Shown here in pieces: positions 1 to 9,305 of a DNA stretch of 64,000 nt. The notes under the pieces were generated by a model that was given only the letters and a program-made list of their open reading frames with translations, made no database searches and was not told the origin of the DNA. This DNA comes from Olavius algarvensis associated proteobacterium Delta 3. Its GTDB lineage: Bacteria > Desulfobacterota > Desulfobacteria > Desulfobacterales > CAFBRK01. The DNA is taken from NCBI GenBank assembly GCA_903231505.1, contig CAFBRK010000234.1:1-64000 (forward strand). Direction: 5' to 3'. Each line of letters starts with the position of its first letter. Positions within the stretch are counted from its first letter, which is position 1. The position numbers and the translations under genes are program-made.

Positions 1-488
1 AAAGCGCGCAGAGGTGATTTTAATTTTGCATTTCGCTGCCCTACGACTCCGCTCAGGACAGGCAGGACAGGCCCTTCGACAAGCTCAGGATAAACAGGAT
101 TTAGAGGGCGAAATGCAAAACGATCGTCTGGAAAAATACATATAAATTCAATATGCTGCCGGGGCTCTTTCCCCGAATCCCTGAGAGGGGGATTCGGGGA
201 AACATACAGTTCCGTTGCGTCCTCTGCGACTCTGCGGTTATCGTTTCCATATGTCTGCAAAAGGAACATCGGACGCATTTTCGGTATTTTTCTGAATCGT
301 GACACCGGTTCCGATAAGGAAGGCTTGCCCTGTTCCATGCCGCCGTCAGCGGCCCCTGGGAAGCAGAGATTACACAGCAATGCGTGGGGTGATGGAATCG
401 CCGCGTTGCGCAGCTTCAGTTTTGGTCACAGGGTTGTAGAACTATAATTTCTTTGTGTCTGTGATGTGTGGTGGCAGGTCGGTTCTGA
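1..488. repeat. Non-coding stretch with dispersed repeats
   Basis: I see no gene here. Arms TTTTGCATTTCGC (25-37) and GCGAAATGCAAAA (107-119) form an inverted repeat around a 'TTCGACAAGCTCAGGA'-type element, related to bits near 11440 and 42000. Bases 191-269 recur almost exactly at 54851-54929 (five mismatches in 79 by hand alignment). The element contains 'CTCTGCGACTCTGCGG', a degenerate motif also hinted at near 3105 and 3300. Confidence 0.6.
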
Positions 489-776
489 CTATCGACGTTT
501 CTTGATTGTGAGGAAACCGGGCTCGTAAAGCAGGCTCCAGTTGTTGATTTCGAAGGACAGGTCGCGAACCTCGGGGATGGCGGCAATCTCCTTCACCAAG
601 TACTCCACCTCGGGAGCGGTCAGGTCGCCTTGCGGGTCTTTTTTCAGGTCCCCGAACAGGTAAACCACCTCTCCCGCCGTGGAGTACTGGAGTTTGGTGA
701 GATCAACGGCGTGCCGGGTCAGCACCGCTTTGACCTTGCGGTTGATCTCATAGCGTTTTTGAGGGTCTTTCATCAA
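489..776 (-). CDS. Small unknown protein with BON-like pattern
   Basis: A 95-residue soluble protein with no signal peptide or membrane segment. The central part (about residues 28-80: a Val-Tyr-Leu-Phe-Gly strand, a helix with VEYLVKEIAAI, then VRDLSFEINNW) has the strand-helix-strand look of a BON or other small alpha/beta domain, in which a helix follows 'V.L.G' and 'IPEV..L..EI' closes the fold. That assignment is pattern-based and weak. It sits just downstream of another small gene on the same strand (about 30 bases apart), so the two may be co-transcribed. No function is claimed. Confidence 0.55.
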   Translation of the reverse strand: MMKDPQKRYEINRKVKAVLTRHAVDLTKLQYSTAGEVVYLFGDLKKDPQGDLTAPEVEYLVKEIAAIPEVRDLSFEINNWSLLYEPGFLTIKKRR

Positions 777-806
777 AACTGTGGTTATCCGATTTTGACC
801 GCCCGA

Positions 807-992
807 TCAAGCGGCATGGGTCGCCTTGCAGCTTCCCGTGGCGGACTTGCGAATGTCGTTCTGATGTTTCGCGATGGATACAATTGTCGATAAACCGGCT
901 TTTACAGGATCCGGTACGTCATATTCTTTCAGTTTTTCGGCTTCTTCGACGATCGCCTGAAAAGCGTTTGATAGTTTATCCGTACTCAGCAT
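807..992 (-). CDS. Small unknown helical protein
   Basis: A 61-residue, mostly charged and helical protein rich in Lys, Glu and Ala. It starts with ATG after a GGAGAG ribosome-binding site on the minus strand. The C-terminal tail carries a lone Cys and a His. It is not recognised. It lies between the carboxylesterase gene and the 95-residue protein gene, all on the minus strand, so a three-gene transcript is possible. Confidence 0.5.
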   Translation of the reverse strand: MLSTDKLSNAFQAIVEEAEKLKEYDVPDPVKAGLSTIVSIAKHQNDIRKSATGSCKATHAA

Positions 993-1068
993 GATGGTCT
1001 CTCCTTCCGTACTGTGGAATCTTTAAAATCTTCAGAATGTCATATTGATGTTCCGGGCCGAAAAGACG

Positions 1069-1764
1069 TCATTCAATCTTGGGGGTGTTCTTGCCGTTTA
1101 ACGTTTCTGTTAAAAATCGGCCGATATCGGAGATTTCCGCCTCACACACCTGGTGCATCATCGGGTATTCACGCCACAGGACACCGTAGCCCAAGCCCCG
1201 GAGCTGCCGGCAAGCGTTCAGCCCGTTGGCCAGCGGAACAACCGGATCATGGGAGCCATGGGCCATCATGATCGGTATGGCGGCATTTACCGGGCTCTGC
1301 TCCTGCGCGAGGGTGTCGGCTGTCGGCATGTACGTCGAAAGGGCCAGGATCCCGGCCAGCGGCTCCGCGTACCGCAATCCCACATGCAACGCGATCGCTC
1401 CCCCCTGGGAAAAACCTGCCAGAAGGATCCGATCCACGGGCATGCCCGAAGTTGTTTCACGTTCAACCAGATCGGTCAAAAGATCCGCGGACTCCAACAG
1501 GTGTTCCGTGTCGACCCGTCGATCCACCTGGATGTCGAGAATATCATACCAGGCCCTCATGCGCATGCCCGCGTTGATGGTCACCGGGCGCACCGGCGCA
1601 TGGGGGAACACGTAGCGAATGGGCAGCGACTCCGGGATATCCAGCATCGGTACAATCGTTTCGAAGTCATGGCCATCGGCGCCCAGGCCATGGAGCCAGA
1701 TGACGGTCGCCGTCGGCGGGCGGTCCAGGTTGATTTCCACCGTTTCAAGTGTCTCCGTATTCAT
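1069..1764 (-). CDS. Carboxylesterase, alpha/beta hydrolase (EstB type)
   Basis: A cytoplasmic serine hydrolase of the carboxylesterase/acyl-protein thioesterase group (phospholipase/carboxylesterase family), expected to cleave short-chain esters. The 231 residues match the usual family length of about 220. The oxyanion-side motif is WLHGLGADGHDF (23-34). The nucleophile elbow is GFSQGG with Ser119, the acid is Asp173 in HGSHDP, and the base is His204 in PMMHQV. All three catalytic residues are present and in order. No signal peptide is seen. The natural substrate cannot be told from sequence. Confidence 0.9.
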   Translation of the reverse strand: MNTETLETVEINLDRPPTATVIWLHGLGADGHDFETIVPMLDIPESLPIRYVFPHAPVRPVTINAGMRMRAWYDILDIQVDRRVDTEHLLESADLLTDLVERETTSGMPVDRILLAGFSQGGAIALHVGLRYAEPLAGILALSTYMPTADTLAQEQSPVNAAIPIMMAHGSHDPVVPLANGLNACRQLRGLGYGVLWREYPMMHQVCEAEISDIGRFLTETLNGKNTPKIE

Positions 1765-1886
1765 TTCTCAGTACCTGGTCTTTAATTATTAAAACCAAAA
1801 TGTTATGCACATATTTCAGTTAATCAAATCTACCCGAAAATTGCATTTCTTTTTTCCCCACAATGTCTGGGCTAAAGGATACGGAC

Positions 1887-3047
1887 ATGCTCACGCTTAT
1901 CAAGGGCGGAAAGATCTTCACGCCGGAAGATATCGGCATCTGCGACATTCTGGTCGCCGGTGAGAAGATCGTCGGCATGGCGCCCGGAATCGATCCGCCG
2001 ACCGGCGTGGCGATGGATCTCATCGATGCGGCCGGGATGACGATCGCTCCCGGATTTGTCGATCTTCATGTGCATCTCCTGGGAGGCGGCGGAGAAGCCG
2101 GATTCGGCTCGCGCACCCCGGAAATCAGGCTGTCCCGGATCACCCGGGCGGGTGTCACCACCGTCGTCGGGTGCCTGGGCACCGACAATATCTCCCGAAC
2201 CCCGGAAGCACTGCTGGCCAAAGCGTTTCAGCTCGAATCGGAAGGGATTTCAGCATATGTCTACACCGGTTCCTATCATCTGCCGCCGGTGACGATCACC
2301 GGAAGCGTCAAAAAGGATATCGCCCTGATACCCAAGGTCGTCGGCGTGGGAGAGATCGCGGTTTCCGACCACCGTTCATCCCAACCCACAATTGATGATC
2401 TTCTCCGGGTGGCGGCGGACGCCCGCGTGGGAGGATTAATCGGTGGAAAAGCCGGCCTTGTCCACCTCCACATGGGGGATGGGCCCAGGGGACTCGAGCC
2501 GGTGTTCCGGATGGTCCGAGAATCTGAAATTCCCATATCCCAGTTTTTGCCGACCCACGTCACCCGAAATCGAAGCCTGTTCGAACAGACCCTCGAATTC
2601 GCCGCATTGGGCGGGTATCTGGATATTACCGCCGGAGGGGACGGGCTGGACTTTTCCATTTCCACCGGGGACGCCCTGAAACAGGTGCTCGAGGCCGGGA
2701 TAGGGCTCGACAAGGTGTCGATCAGCTCGGACGCCAACGGCTCCATGCCGGTTTTCGATGAAGCCGGGAAAGTGGTGCGCCTGGCCGTGGCCGACATCCA
2801 GCAGCTTTACCTGGACTGGCGGAATCTGCATCGTTCCGGGCTACCCCTGACCGACACCCTGGCCCTGGTGACGTCGAATCCGGCACGCAGGACCGGTCTG
2901 TTTCACCGAAAAGGAAGTCTCGACCCGGGCAAGGATGCCGATCTGCTGATATTGACCCCGGACCTGGAAATCGACACGGTCATGGCGCGGGGCCGCATCA
3001 TGATCCAAAACGGGCGGCACATCGTCAAAGGGACCTTTGAAAGTTGA
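1887..3047 (+). CDS. iadA: Isoaspartyl dipeptidase
   Basis: A metal-dependent amidohydrolase that hydrolyses beta-aspartyl (isoaspartyl) dipeptides arising from damaged proteins. The N-terminal LIKGGKIFTPEDIG leads to GFVDLHVHLLGGGGEAG, which carries the HxH metal site and the glycine-rich loop typical of IadA. The TGSYHLPPVTITGSVKKDI segment and the late SSDANGSMP and LVTSNPARRTG motifs also fit. Using the internal ATG at 1887 gives 386 residues, close to the approximately 390 of the E. coli enzyme; an ATG at 1863 would add eight residues. It is the first gene of a run of peptidase and Dpp transporter genes on the plus strand, suggesting salvage of isopeptides. Confidence 0.92.
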   Translation: MLTLIKGGKIFTPEDIGICDILVAGEKIVGMAPGIDPPTGVAMDLIDAAGMTIAPGFVDLHVHLLGGGGEAGFGSRTPEIRLSRITRAGVTTVVGCLGTDNISRTPEALLAKAFQLESEGISAYVYTGSYHLPPVTITGSVKKDIALIPKVVGVGEIAVSDHRSSQPTIDDLLRVAADARVGGLIGGKAGLVHLHMGDGPRGLEPVFRMVRESEIPISQFLPTHVTRNRSLFEQTLEFAALGGYLDITAGGDGLDFSISTGDALKQVLEAGIGLDKVSISSDANGSMPVFDEAGKVVRLAVADIQQLYLDWRNLHRSGLPLTDTLALVTSNPARRTGLFHRKGSLDPGKDADLLILTPDLEIDTVMARGRIMIQNGRHIVKGTFES

Positions 3048-3368
3048 TGATCTGAACGAGATGGAATGAACAGGAACCCTGTTTTTGAATGAAGGTATCC
3101 CTGCAAAGACGCAAAGACCGCGGAGCCCACAGTTCATTTTGCCGGACGCTGCCCTTGGAGTGCCTCAGGACAAGAAGGGCAACCAGCAATAACAATCGCT
3201 CAACCGATAGCAATGATGCGCAAGTTTTAATTCGGACGTAAGGCTCCAATGAGCGCCCTTTTCGGAATCAACTTCTCAGGGATTCTGAAAAAATGAACTC
3301 TTTGCGTACTCAGCGTCACTGCGGTAAGAGTCAATCCAGCTTAACAGATTAGGATAAGGGAAACATCT
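3048..3368. other. Intergenic, degenerate repeats
   Basis: No gene is seen. It holds pieces such as GCAAAGACGCAAAGACCGCGG (near 3103) and CTTTGCGTACTCAGCG (near 3301) that resemble the 'CTCTGCGACTCTGCGG' motif of the repeat at 191-269. The promoter and ribosome-binding site (GATAAGGG) of the next gene lie at the right end. Confidence 0.4.
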
Positions 3369-4115
3369 ATGCGACCTCTCATCGGCATCACCTGCTCCCG
3401 AAATATAGGAAGCCCCTGGGGTGAGTATGATACCGGGCACGCCATGGATTATACATTTTCAGAATACAGCAATGCCATCGCTGCGTGCGGCGGAGCCCCG
3501 GTGATCATCCCGGCATCCATCGGCCGGAAACCGGTATCCGATATACTGAGCCGCACTTCCGGCCTCCTGCTCAGCGGGGGACCGGATGTGAATCCCAAGT
3601 TTTATGGTGAACAACCGCTGCCGGGAATGGGTGAAATTGATGAAGTTCTCGACGGCATGGAACTGACGGCGGCCCGTCTGGCGCTCGAGGCAGACTTACC
3701 CGTATTTGGCGTTTGCCGCGGGATCCAGGTAATGAGCGTCGCCATGGGCGGGACACTCTACCAGGACATTGCAACCCATGTGCCGGGGGCCATCCACCAC
3801 CGGCAAACGGCCGCCAAGGATGTCACGACCCATAAAATTCGCGTGGAACCAGATTCCATATTGAGAAGCGTGATCAAGCGACGAAACATCTGGGTGAACG
3901 GAAAGCACCATCAGGCGATAAAGGATGTGGCGGACGGCTTAACGGTCAGCGCCCGTGCTCCGGACGATGTCATCGAGGCGGTGGAAGCCCCGGCCAAGAC
4001 ATTTGTCCTGGGCGTTCAATGGCACCCGGAAGCCAACTGGCAAACAGAGACGCCCTCCCGCCGGCTTTTTCAGGCCTTTGTGAGCGCAGCGACAGATGTC
4101 GCTGCCCGAAAATAA
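3369..4115 (+). CDS. Class I glutamine amidotransferase-like peptidase C26 (PuuD type)
   Basis: A gamma-glutamyl hydrolase of the peptidase C26 family. Relatives such as PuuD cleave gamma-glutamyl-GABA, and others act on folate polyglutamates or gamma-glutamyl peptides. The fold markers are MRPLIGITCS at the start, LLLSGGPDVNP (oxyanion region, 67-76), the nucleophile Cys116 in FGVCRGIQ, and the His219/Glu221 pair in VQWHPEANW. All catalytic residues are present and the 248 residues match the family. It lies between iadA and an M20 peptidase and overlaps the latter's open frame. In this context cleavage of gamma-glutamyl isopeptides is a better guess than polyamine catabolism, but the substrate is not shown. 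Confidence 0.88.
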   Translation: MRPLIGITCSRNIGSPWGEYDTGHAMDYTFSEYSNAIAACGGAPVIIPASIGRKPVSDILSRTSGLLLSGGPDVNPKFYGEQPLPGMGEIDEVLDGMELTAARLALEADLPVFGVCRGIQVMSVAMGGTLYQDIATHVPGAIHHRQTAAKDVTTHKIRVEPDSILRSVIKRRNIWVNGKHHQAIKDVADGLTVSARAPDDVIEAVEAPAKTFVLGVQWHPEANWQTETPSRRLFQAFVSAATDVAARK

Positions 4116-4152
4116 CCTCAACGAATCCAAATTCATTATACGGACTATCGTT

Positions 4153-5247
4153 ATGATCGAAGACATTCTCGCCCTTCTCAAGACATTGATCCGATTCAAA
4201 ACCACCCGGGACAAACCGGATGAGTTGGCCCGGTGTGCGGACTTTATCGAAGACTGTCTAACCGGGGCCGGCATCGATTACCGCCGATTTGACCACAGCG
4301 GAATCCCGTCCATTCTCGCTTTGCCGGAGCCTTCTTTTGCACCGATCGTGCTCATGTCTCATATCGATGTGGTGGCCGGGTCCGACGATGTGTTTGTACC
4401 GAAGATTTCAGGGAAACGCCTGTATGGACGGGGCGCGATCGATGACAAATATGCCGTTGCGCTGTCCCTCGTGTTGCTTCAAAAACATGTCGCACAGCTG
4501 AAACAGGAGAGCAAACAACAGTCCGACTTGTCATTCGGTATACTGATTACCGGGGACGAGGAGATCGGTGGACAAAACGGTGCCCGTAGGGTGTTGGGAG
4601 AGTTTCGGACGGATTTTTGCATAGCGCTCGATGGTGGTCGCATCGGCAAAATCGTTACGAAAGAGAAGGGCCTGCTAACGTTGAGGCTGGTCGGCAAGGG
4701 GAAAGCCGCCCATGGATCCCGCCCATGGCTTGGGGTAAACGCCGCAGACCGGTTGATCGAAGACTATCTGAAAGTGAAATCCCTTCTGGGGCCCAACCGA
4801 CCGGAAGAATGGTACCGAACCATGAATCTGGGCTTCATCAACGCCGGGCGGGCGTTCAACCAGGTCCCGGATCGGGCCGAAGCGACACTGGACATTCGAT
4901 ACACTGAGCATGACGATCCGGATGAACTTCTCCGAACCATCCGCAACACCATCGAAAGCGAAGTGATCGTCGACGCTCGGGAGCCGCTCTTTTTCGGAGG
5001 GGAATCGCCCTACCTGGACCGGCTGCTGTCGATCTCTCCGGAAAGTCGTATCGGGTTCGAGCATGGTGCCAGCGATGCCAGATTCCTTTCCGACCATGGG
5101 ATTCCGGGCATCGTGTGGGGCGCCGAAGGAGATCGCAGCGCCCACGCCGGAGACGAGCATATCAACATCAACAGCCTGGCGGAATTGGCCGAACTCCTGG
5201 ACCGGTTTCTTACCGAGTGTCGACAACAACCGTTGTCGGCATCCTGA
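4153..5247 (+). CDS. M20 family metallopeptidase
   Basis: A dinuclear-zinc aminoacylase/dipeptidase-type enzyme of the M20 (ArgE/DapE/PepV) family. Metal and catalytic motifs are visible: SHIDVVAG, GRGAIDDKYA (bridging Asp), TGDEEIGG (catalytic Glu-Glu), and the C-terminal HGASDARF...AGDEHIN. The dimerisation lid region lies between, with KAAHGSRPWLGVNA. Starting at ATG 4153 gives 364 residues; an ATG at 4096 would add 19 residues and overlap the preceding gene by 20 bases. It follows iadA and the C26 peptidase and precedes dppD, so it probably finishes hydrolysis of imported peptides. Specificity is unknown. Confidence 0.88.
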   Translation: MIEDILALLKTLIRFKTTRDKPDELARCADFIEDCLTGAGIDYRRFDHSGIPSILALPEPSFAPIVLMSHIDVVAGSDDVFVPKISGKRLYGRGAIDDKYAVALSLVLLQKHVAQLKQESKQQSDLSFGILITGDEEIGGQNGARRVLGEFRTDFCIALDGGRIGKIVTKEKGLLTLRLVGKGKAAHGSRPWLGVNAADRLIEDYLKVKSLLGPNRPEEWYRTMNLGFINAGRAFNQVPDRAEATLDIRYTEHDDPDELLRTIRNTIESEVIVDAREPLFFGGESPYLDRLLSISPESRIGFEHGASDARFLSDHGIPGIVWGAEGDRSAHAGDEHININSLAELAELLDRFLTECRQQPLSAS

Positions 5248-5424
5248 GAGAAGGCCGTAGTTCCAGGTCTCTGTGCCCACGGCACCGCCCGGAGCGGACC
5301 CATTTTTTTGATTGAAACCGGCGCAGACAGATGGTAGGTGTGGTGCTGCGGTTTTTATCCCATCGAATAGCAATATCACCCACCCTGATGCGCTCCAAAA
5401 GGCCTAAAGAAGGTCTTAAACGAC

Positions 5425-6411
5425 ATGACCGCAAACCAACACCTTCTCGATGTGAGTCACCTGTCGACCCACTTTTTTACCTTCGAAGGGGTCGCCCAGG
5501 CCGTGGATGATGTCTCTTTTTGTCTGGACAAGGGGGAAGTGCTGGGTGTCGTTGGAGAATCCGGCTGCGGTAAGAGCGTCACGGCTCAATCCATTATGCG
5601 TCTGATCCCGGAGCCGCCGGGGAAAATCGTTCATGGGCATATCCTGTTCGACGGCCTGGACCTGGTCCAGCTCACCATGGAAGCCATGCGCGGCATCCGC
5701 GGCAAGCGGATTTCGATGATCTTCCAGGAGCCGATGACATCTCTCAACCCGGTGTACACCATCGGCAACCAGATTTCCGAGATGTTTACCCTCCATGAAG
5801 GCCTGTCGAAAAGTGAAAGTTTGGAGCGGTCCATCGACATGCTCCAAAAGGTTCAGATTCCGGCGCCCGAGAAACGGGTCCACGAATATCCGCATCAGCT
5901 TTCCGGTGGCATGCGGCAACGGGCGATGATTGCCATGGCCCTGGCGTGCAATCCTGAAATTCTCATCGCCGATGAACCCACCACCGCTCTGGACGTCACC
6001 GTTCAGGCACAGATTCTCGACTTGATGCTAAATCTTCGCAGGGACTACGACACGGCCATTATGATGATTACCCACGACCTGGGTGTCATCGCCGAAATCG
6101 CCACCCGCGTGGTGGTCATGTATGCCGGCAAAGTGGTGGAATCGGCAGGGACGATTGCTCTGTTTGAAGAACCTAAACATCCATACACCCGAGGATTGAT
6201 GCAATCGATACCCAAACTTGGAGATCGCTCCCGTAGCGATCGTCGGCAACTGGCGGAGATCAGCGGCATGGTTCCGGGGCTGCTGGCCCTGCCCCCGGGA
6301 TGCCGGTTTCATCCCAGATGCCCTGACGTCATGGATGTCTGCCGAAAGGAAATCCCGGAGCTTTATCCAGTCGGTAATGACCATTTGGTACGGTGTTTCC
6401 TATACAGATGA
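5425..6411 (+). CDS. dppD: Dipeptide/oligopeptide ABC transporter ATPase
   Basis: The first of two ATPase subunits of a peptide-type ABC importer. Walker A is GESGCGKS (44-51), the signature is LSGGMRQR, and Walker B is [12 protein letters not shown] followed by the THDLGV switch histidine. The C-terminal oligopeptide/dipeptide extension with its Cys-rich iron-sulfur-like motif ([17 protein letters not shown]...RCF) is intact, as in OppD/DppD proteins. Its 328 residues are the usual length. It is followed after about 20 bases by dppF, then dppA, dppB and dppC, an order with the ATPases ahead of the binding protein. The substrate inferred from the neighbouring peptidases is small peptides. Confidence 0.92.
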   Translation: MTANQHLLDVSHLSTHFFTFEGVAQAVDDVSFCLDKGEVLGVVGESGCGKSVTAQSIMRLIPEPPGKIVHGHILFDGLDLVQLTMEAMRGIRGKRISMIFQEPMTSLNPVYTIGNQISEMFTLHEGLSKSESLERSIDMLQKVQIPAPEKRVHEYPHQLSGGMRQRAMIAMALACNPEILIADEPTTALDVTVQAQILDLMLNLRRDYDTAIMMITHDLGVIAEIATRVVVMYAGKVVESAGTIALFEEPKHPYTRGLMQSIPKLGDRSRSDRRQLAEISGMVPGLLALPPGCRFHPRCPDVMDVCRKEIPELYPVGNDHLVRCFLYR

Positions 6412-6431
6412 TCTGAACAAGGAAGAATTTG

Positions 6432-7395
6432 ATGCCGCCGCTGTTGGAAGTAGACGATCTCAAAATCCACTTCCCGATAAAGAAGGGACTCCTTTCTAAA
6501 ACGGTGGGGTATGTTTATGCCGTCGACGGCGTTTCACTGCGGCTGAATAGTGGAGAGACGCTGGGGCTGGTGGGCGAAAGCGGGTGCGGCAAGACCACCA
6601 CCGGTCTTGGCATTCTTCAACTCATCCGTACCACTGCGGGCACGGTTCGCTTCAAGGGCGAAAGCATCGATCGGTTAGGTCGCGAGCAGCTTCGCATGAG
6701 GCGCCTGGAGATGCAAATGATTTTCCAGGATCCATACTCTTCTTTGAACCCGCGCATGACAGTCAATCAGATTTTAAACGACCCGATGGAAATTCATGAT
6801 CTCTACACGGGCAACGAACGCCAGGAACGCATTGCCTTCTTGTTGGAAAAGGTCGGCCTGTCCCCCGAGCACGGGCGCCGGTACCCCCATGAATTCTCCG
6901 GCGGGCAGCGTCAACGAATCGGCATCGCGAGGGCCTTGACACTCAACCCCCAGCTCATTGTCGGAGACGAGCCCGTCTCCGCGCTGGATGTTTCCATCCA
7001 GGCCCAAATTATTAATCTACTCATTAACCTTCAGAAAGAATTCCAGCTGTCCTATATCTATCGCCCATGATCTGGCGGTTGTGGAGTACATCTGTGACCG
7101 CGTAGCGGTCATGTATTTAGGAAAAGTCGTCGAAACCGGCACCTACCGGCAGGTGTATGAGGACGCCAAACATCCCTACACCCAAGCATTGCTATCGGCA
7201 ATTCCGGCTCCAGATCCGAAACAGGGTCGGGACCGGGTAATTCTAAAAGGGGATGTGCCCAGTCCGATAAATCCGCCGCCAGGCTGTCATTTTCACCCCC
7301 GTTGCCCCCATCGAATGGACATCTGTTCCACCCAAGAGCCGCAGCTGGAAGACAACGGCGGCGATCATTGGGTGAGCTGTTTTCTCTATTCGTAA
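6432..7395 (+). pseudogene. dppF: Dipeptide ABC transporter ATPase, frameshifted
   Basis: The second peptide-importer ATPase. Walker A (GESGCGKT), signature (FSGGQRQR) and Walker B (IVGDEPVSALD) lie in one frame, which ends at a TGA at 7068-7070 after SYIYRP. The switch region IAHDLAVVEYICDRVAVMYLGK and the C-terminal PPGCHFHPRCPHRMDIC continue in another frame from about 7060 to 7395. The break lies at 7058-7060; removing T7059, or restoring two bases there, rejoins the family's usual 'SYIFIAHDL' reading. ATG 6432 follows AAGGA; a TTG at 6429 is an alternative. As written the H-loop is lost, so the product would be inactive. A sequencing error is equally possible because the rest is well conserved. 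Confidence 0.85.
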
Positions 7396-7424
7396 ACCGA
7401 ATTGATTCTGAAAGGAGGAAGAGG

Positions 7425-8957
7425 ATGAACAAGCCACGATGCGTACTGATGATTGTTTTCATTGTCGGAATTCTGCTGGCGGGCGCAGCCCCTGCCCTTG
7501 CCGCGTCATCCATCGTCGTTGCCCTGGATGTTCCACCGAGAATGATGAATCCCCACGGAGACGACTCCGATGCCGGTCTTCAGTATATGGCCAATTTTTT
7601 TGACGGTCTTCTGCAGCGCAATGGTTCGGAAGGCGAACTGGCACCGGCCCTGGCGACACGCTTCGAACGCCTCGATCTGAAATCATGGAAATTCTATCTC
7701 CGAAAAGGCGTAAAATTCCACAACGGCAACCCGTTCACAGCCGATGACGTGAAGTTTTCCTTCGAACGCCTGAGCAATCCGGAGGTGTCGGAATTTCTGA
7801 ACACCGGCAAGTCGATTGCGGGCGTTGATATCATCGACATGTATACCGTGGTCATCCGAACCAAGGATCCGATCCCCTGGTTTGCCAACAACATGCACCA
7901 GATCTTCATCATGGACAAGGAATCCACCGAGGCCCGGGACTCTGGAGACGTGATGGTCAAGCCCATCGGCACCGGCGCTTACAAATTGAAAGAGTGGGTC
8001 AAAGGGTCCTATGTGCGGATGATAGCCAACGAAAACTACTGGGAAGGGGCACCGTCGATAAAAAATGTCGAGGTCCGACCCATCAAGGAAGCGTCCACGC
8101 GTTTTGCCGCCCTGGTTTCCGGGCAGGTCGATCTTATTTCAGGTGTGCCCGTGGAGCTTTACGACAAGCTGAAGAAAAATCCGAAACTCAGCGTTGTCAG
8201 CAGGCCCGCGCGGCGTTCCATCTTCCTGGCCCTGGGCAACAAACCGGACTCCCCCATGGCCGATATTCGGGTCCGCAAAGCCATGTACATGGCGATCAAC
8301 GAAGACGAGATCATCAAAAAGATCATGCGGGGGCATGCGTCGCCGGCAGCCCAGGTGCCGGATCCGCCGACCATCGGCTACAATCCGGATATCCAGCGTC
8401 TCCCCTACGATCCAAAAATGGCGAAACAGCTGCTGGCCGAGGCCGGCTACCCCAAAGGCTTCTCGGTCACCCTGTCCGGCCCGAACGACCGCTATGTGCA
8501 GGACGAAAAAATATGCGAAGCCGTGGCCAAGTATCTCGCCAAGGTCGGGATCAAGGCCAAACTCGATGTCAAACCCAAGTCCATTTTCTTTCCGGAAGTG
8601 GCCGAGGGGAAGCTCGAGTTTTATCTCATCGGATGGTTTGACGGGACGTTCGACATGGGGCGCACCTACTTTAAGATTGCCCACACCCGGGATCGGGACA
8701 TGGGCTTCGGAGGTCTCAACGGCGCGGCCTACAGCGATCCTGCCATCGACAAGCTCCTCCAGGCCACGGCCGGGGTAGTCAATCCCGAAGGTCGCGGTAA
8801 AGTGCTTCAGGTGCTGAACAAAATGGCGATGGAAGACAAGCTGATCTGGATTCCGTTGCACTACCAGGAAGACCTGTATGCCACTCAGAAAGGCAAAGGA
8901 ATTAGTTTCAACCCGAGACCGGATCGCTGGATGGTGTACAAGGAAATCATGAAGTAA
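7425..8957 (+). CDS. dppA: Periplasmic dipeptide-binding protein (SBP family 5)
   Basis: A solute-binding protein of the peptide/nickel family (SBP_bac_5). ATG 7425 follows the strong site AAAGGAGGAAGAGG and begins a signal peptide (MNKPRCVLMIVFIVGILLA, cleavage near ALAA). An open frame extends upstream to 7302, but that part overlaps dppF and lacks a signal. The mature protein carries the family hallmarks WKFYLRKGVKFHNGNPFTADDVKFSFERL and YMAINEDEIIKK, and ends with HYQEDLYATQKG; about 510 residues is normal. It would capture peptides and deliver them to DppBC. A hairpin overlaps its stop codon, which could favour higher levels of this subunit. Confidence 0.92.
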   Translation: MNKPRCVLMIVFIVGILLAGAAPALAASSIVVALDVPPRMMNPHGDDSDAGLQYMANFFDGLLQRNGSEGELAPALATRFERLDLKSWKFYLRKGVKFHNGNPFTADDVKFSFERLSNPEVSEFLNTGKSIAGVDIIDMYTVVIRTKDPIPWFANNMHQIFIMDKESTEARDSGDVMVKPIGTGAYKLKEWVKGSYVRMIANENYWEGAPSIKNVEVRPIKEASTRFAALVSGQVDLISGVPVELYDKLKKNPKLSVVSRPARRSIFLALGNKPDSPMADIRVRKAMYMAINEDEIIKKIMRGHASPAAQVPDPPTIGYNPDIQRLPYDPKMAKQLLAEAGYPKGFSVTLSGPNDRYVQDEKICEAVAKYLAKVGIKAKLDVKPKSIFFPEVAEGKLEFYLIGWFDGTFDMGRTYFKIAHTRDRDMGFGGLNGAAYSDPAIDKLLQATAGVVNPEGRGKVLQVLNKMAMEDKLIWIPLHYQEDLYATQKGKGISFNPRPDRWMVYKEIMK

Positions 8958-8987
8958 ATAACGGTCGCTCAGGCGCTGGTTATTTAC
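8954..8987 (+). terminator. Hairpin overlapping the dppA stop codon
   Basis: Perfect 9-base arms GTAAATAAC (8954-8962) and GTTATTTAC (8979-8987) flank a 16-base loop. There is no T tract, so it is more likely an mRNA-stabilising or partial-attenuation structure between dppA and dppB than a strict terminator. Confidence 0.5.
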
Positions 8988-9002
8988 AAAATGGTAGGCA
9001 AG

Positions 9003-9064
9003 GTAATGGAGTGTTGACGATCGCACTGCTCTGCTCGTACGGCATCTTTCCAACACTCCATTAC
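9003..9064 (+). repeat. 14-bp inverted repeat in the dppA-dppB gap
   Basis: Arms GTAATGGAGTGTTG (9003-9016) and CAACACTCCATTAC (9051-9064) are perfectly complementary around 34 bases. A related 'GCGTAATGGAGCGGTGG' lies after dppC near 11210. Confidence 0.6.
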
Positions 9065-9137
9065 GCCATCCCAACTATAAAATAATGAGGTGCCTGCGAA
9101 ATACATTATCGGAGTAATGCGGGCTTCAGCACGATCG

Positions 9138-9232
9138 GCGTCGGGATCGCTATCGGTATCGGAATCGAGATTGTCCGAACATCCTGGGAGAAGACGACGA
9201 TACCGAACCCGATACCGATTCCGATGATTCCG
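9138..9232. repeat. 'TATCGGTATCGG'-rich inverted element
   Basis: Runs of GAT/ATCGG-type hexamers read one way at 9138-9168 and the complementary way at 9199-9228. Exact 11-base arms are ATCGGTATCGG (9152-9162) and CCGATACCGAT (9209-9219). A similar element occurs at 61455-61530, so this is a dispersed intergenic family. Together with the two preceding hairpins it fills the 348-base gap between dppA and dppB. Confidence 0.55.
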
Positions 9233-9305
9233 CTTCTTTAACGCTCATGTAAAATGGACCTGTCGTGACGCAGTCCGGACATTTACTAGTTTCTAGGTTC
9301 ACGCT

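Noticed and set aside
1153..1785. 210-codon plus-strand frame
   Set aside because: Antisense to the carboxylesterase, whose catalytic triad is complete.
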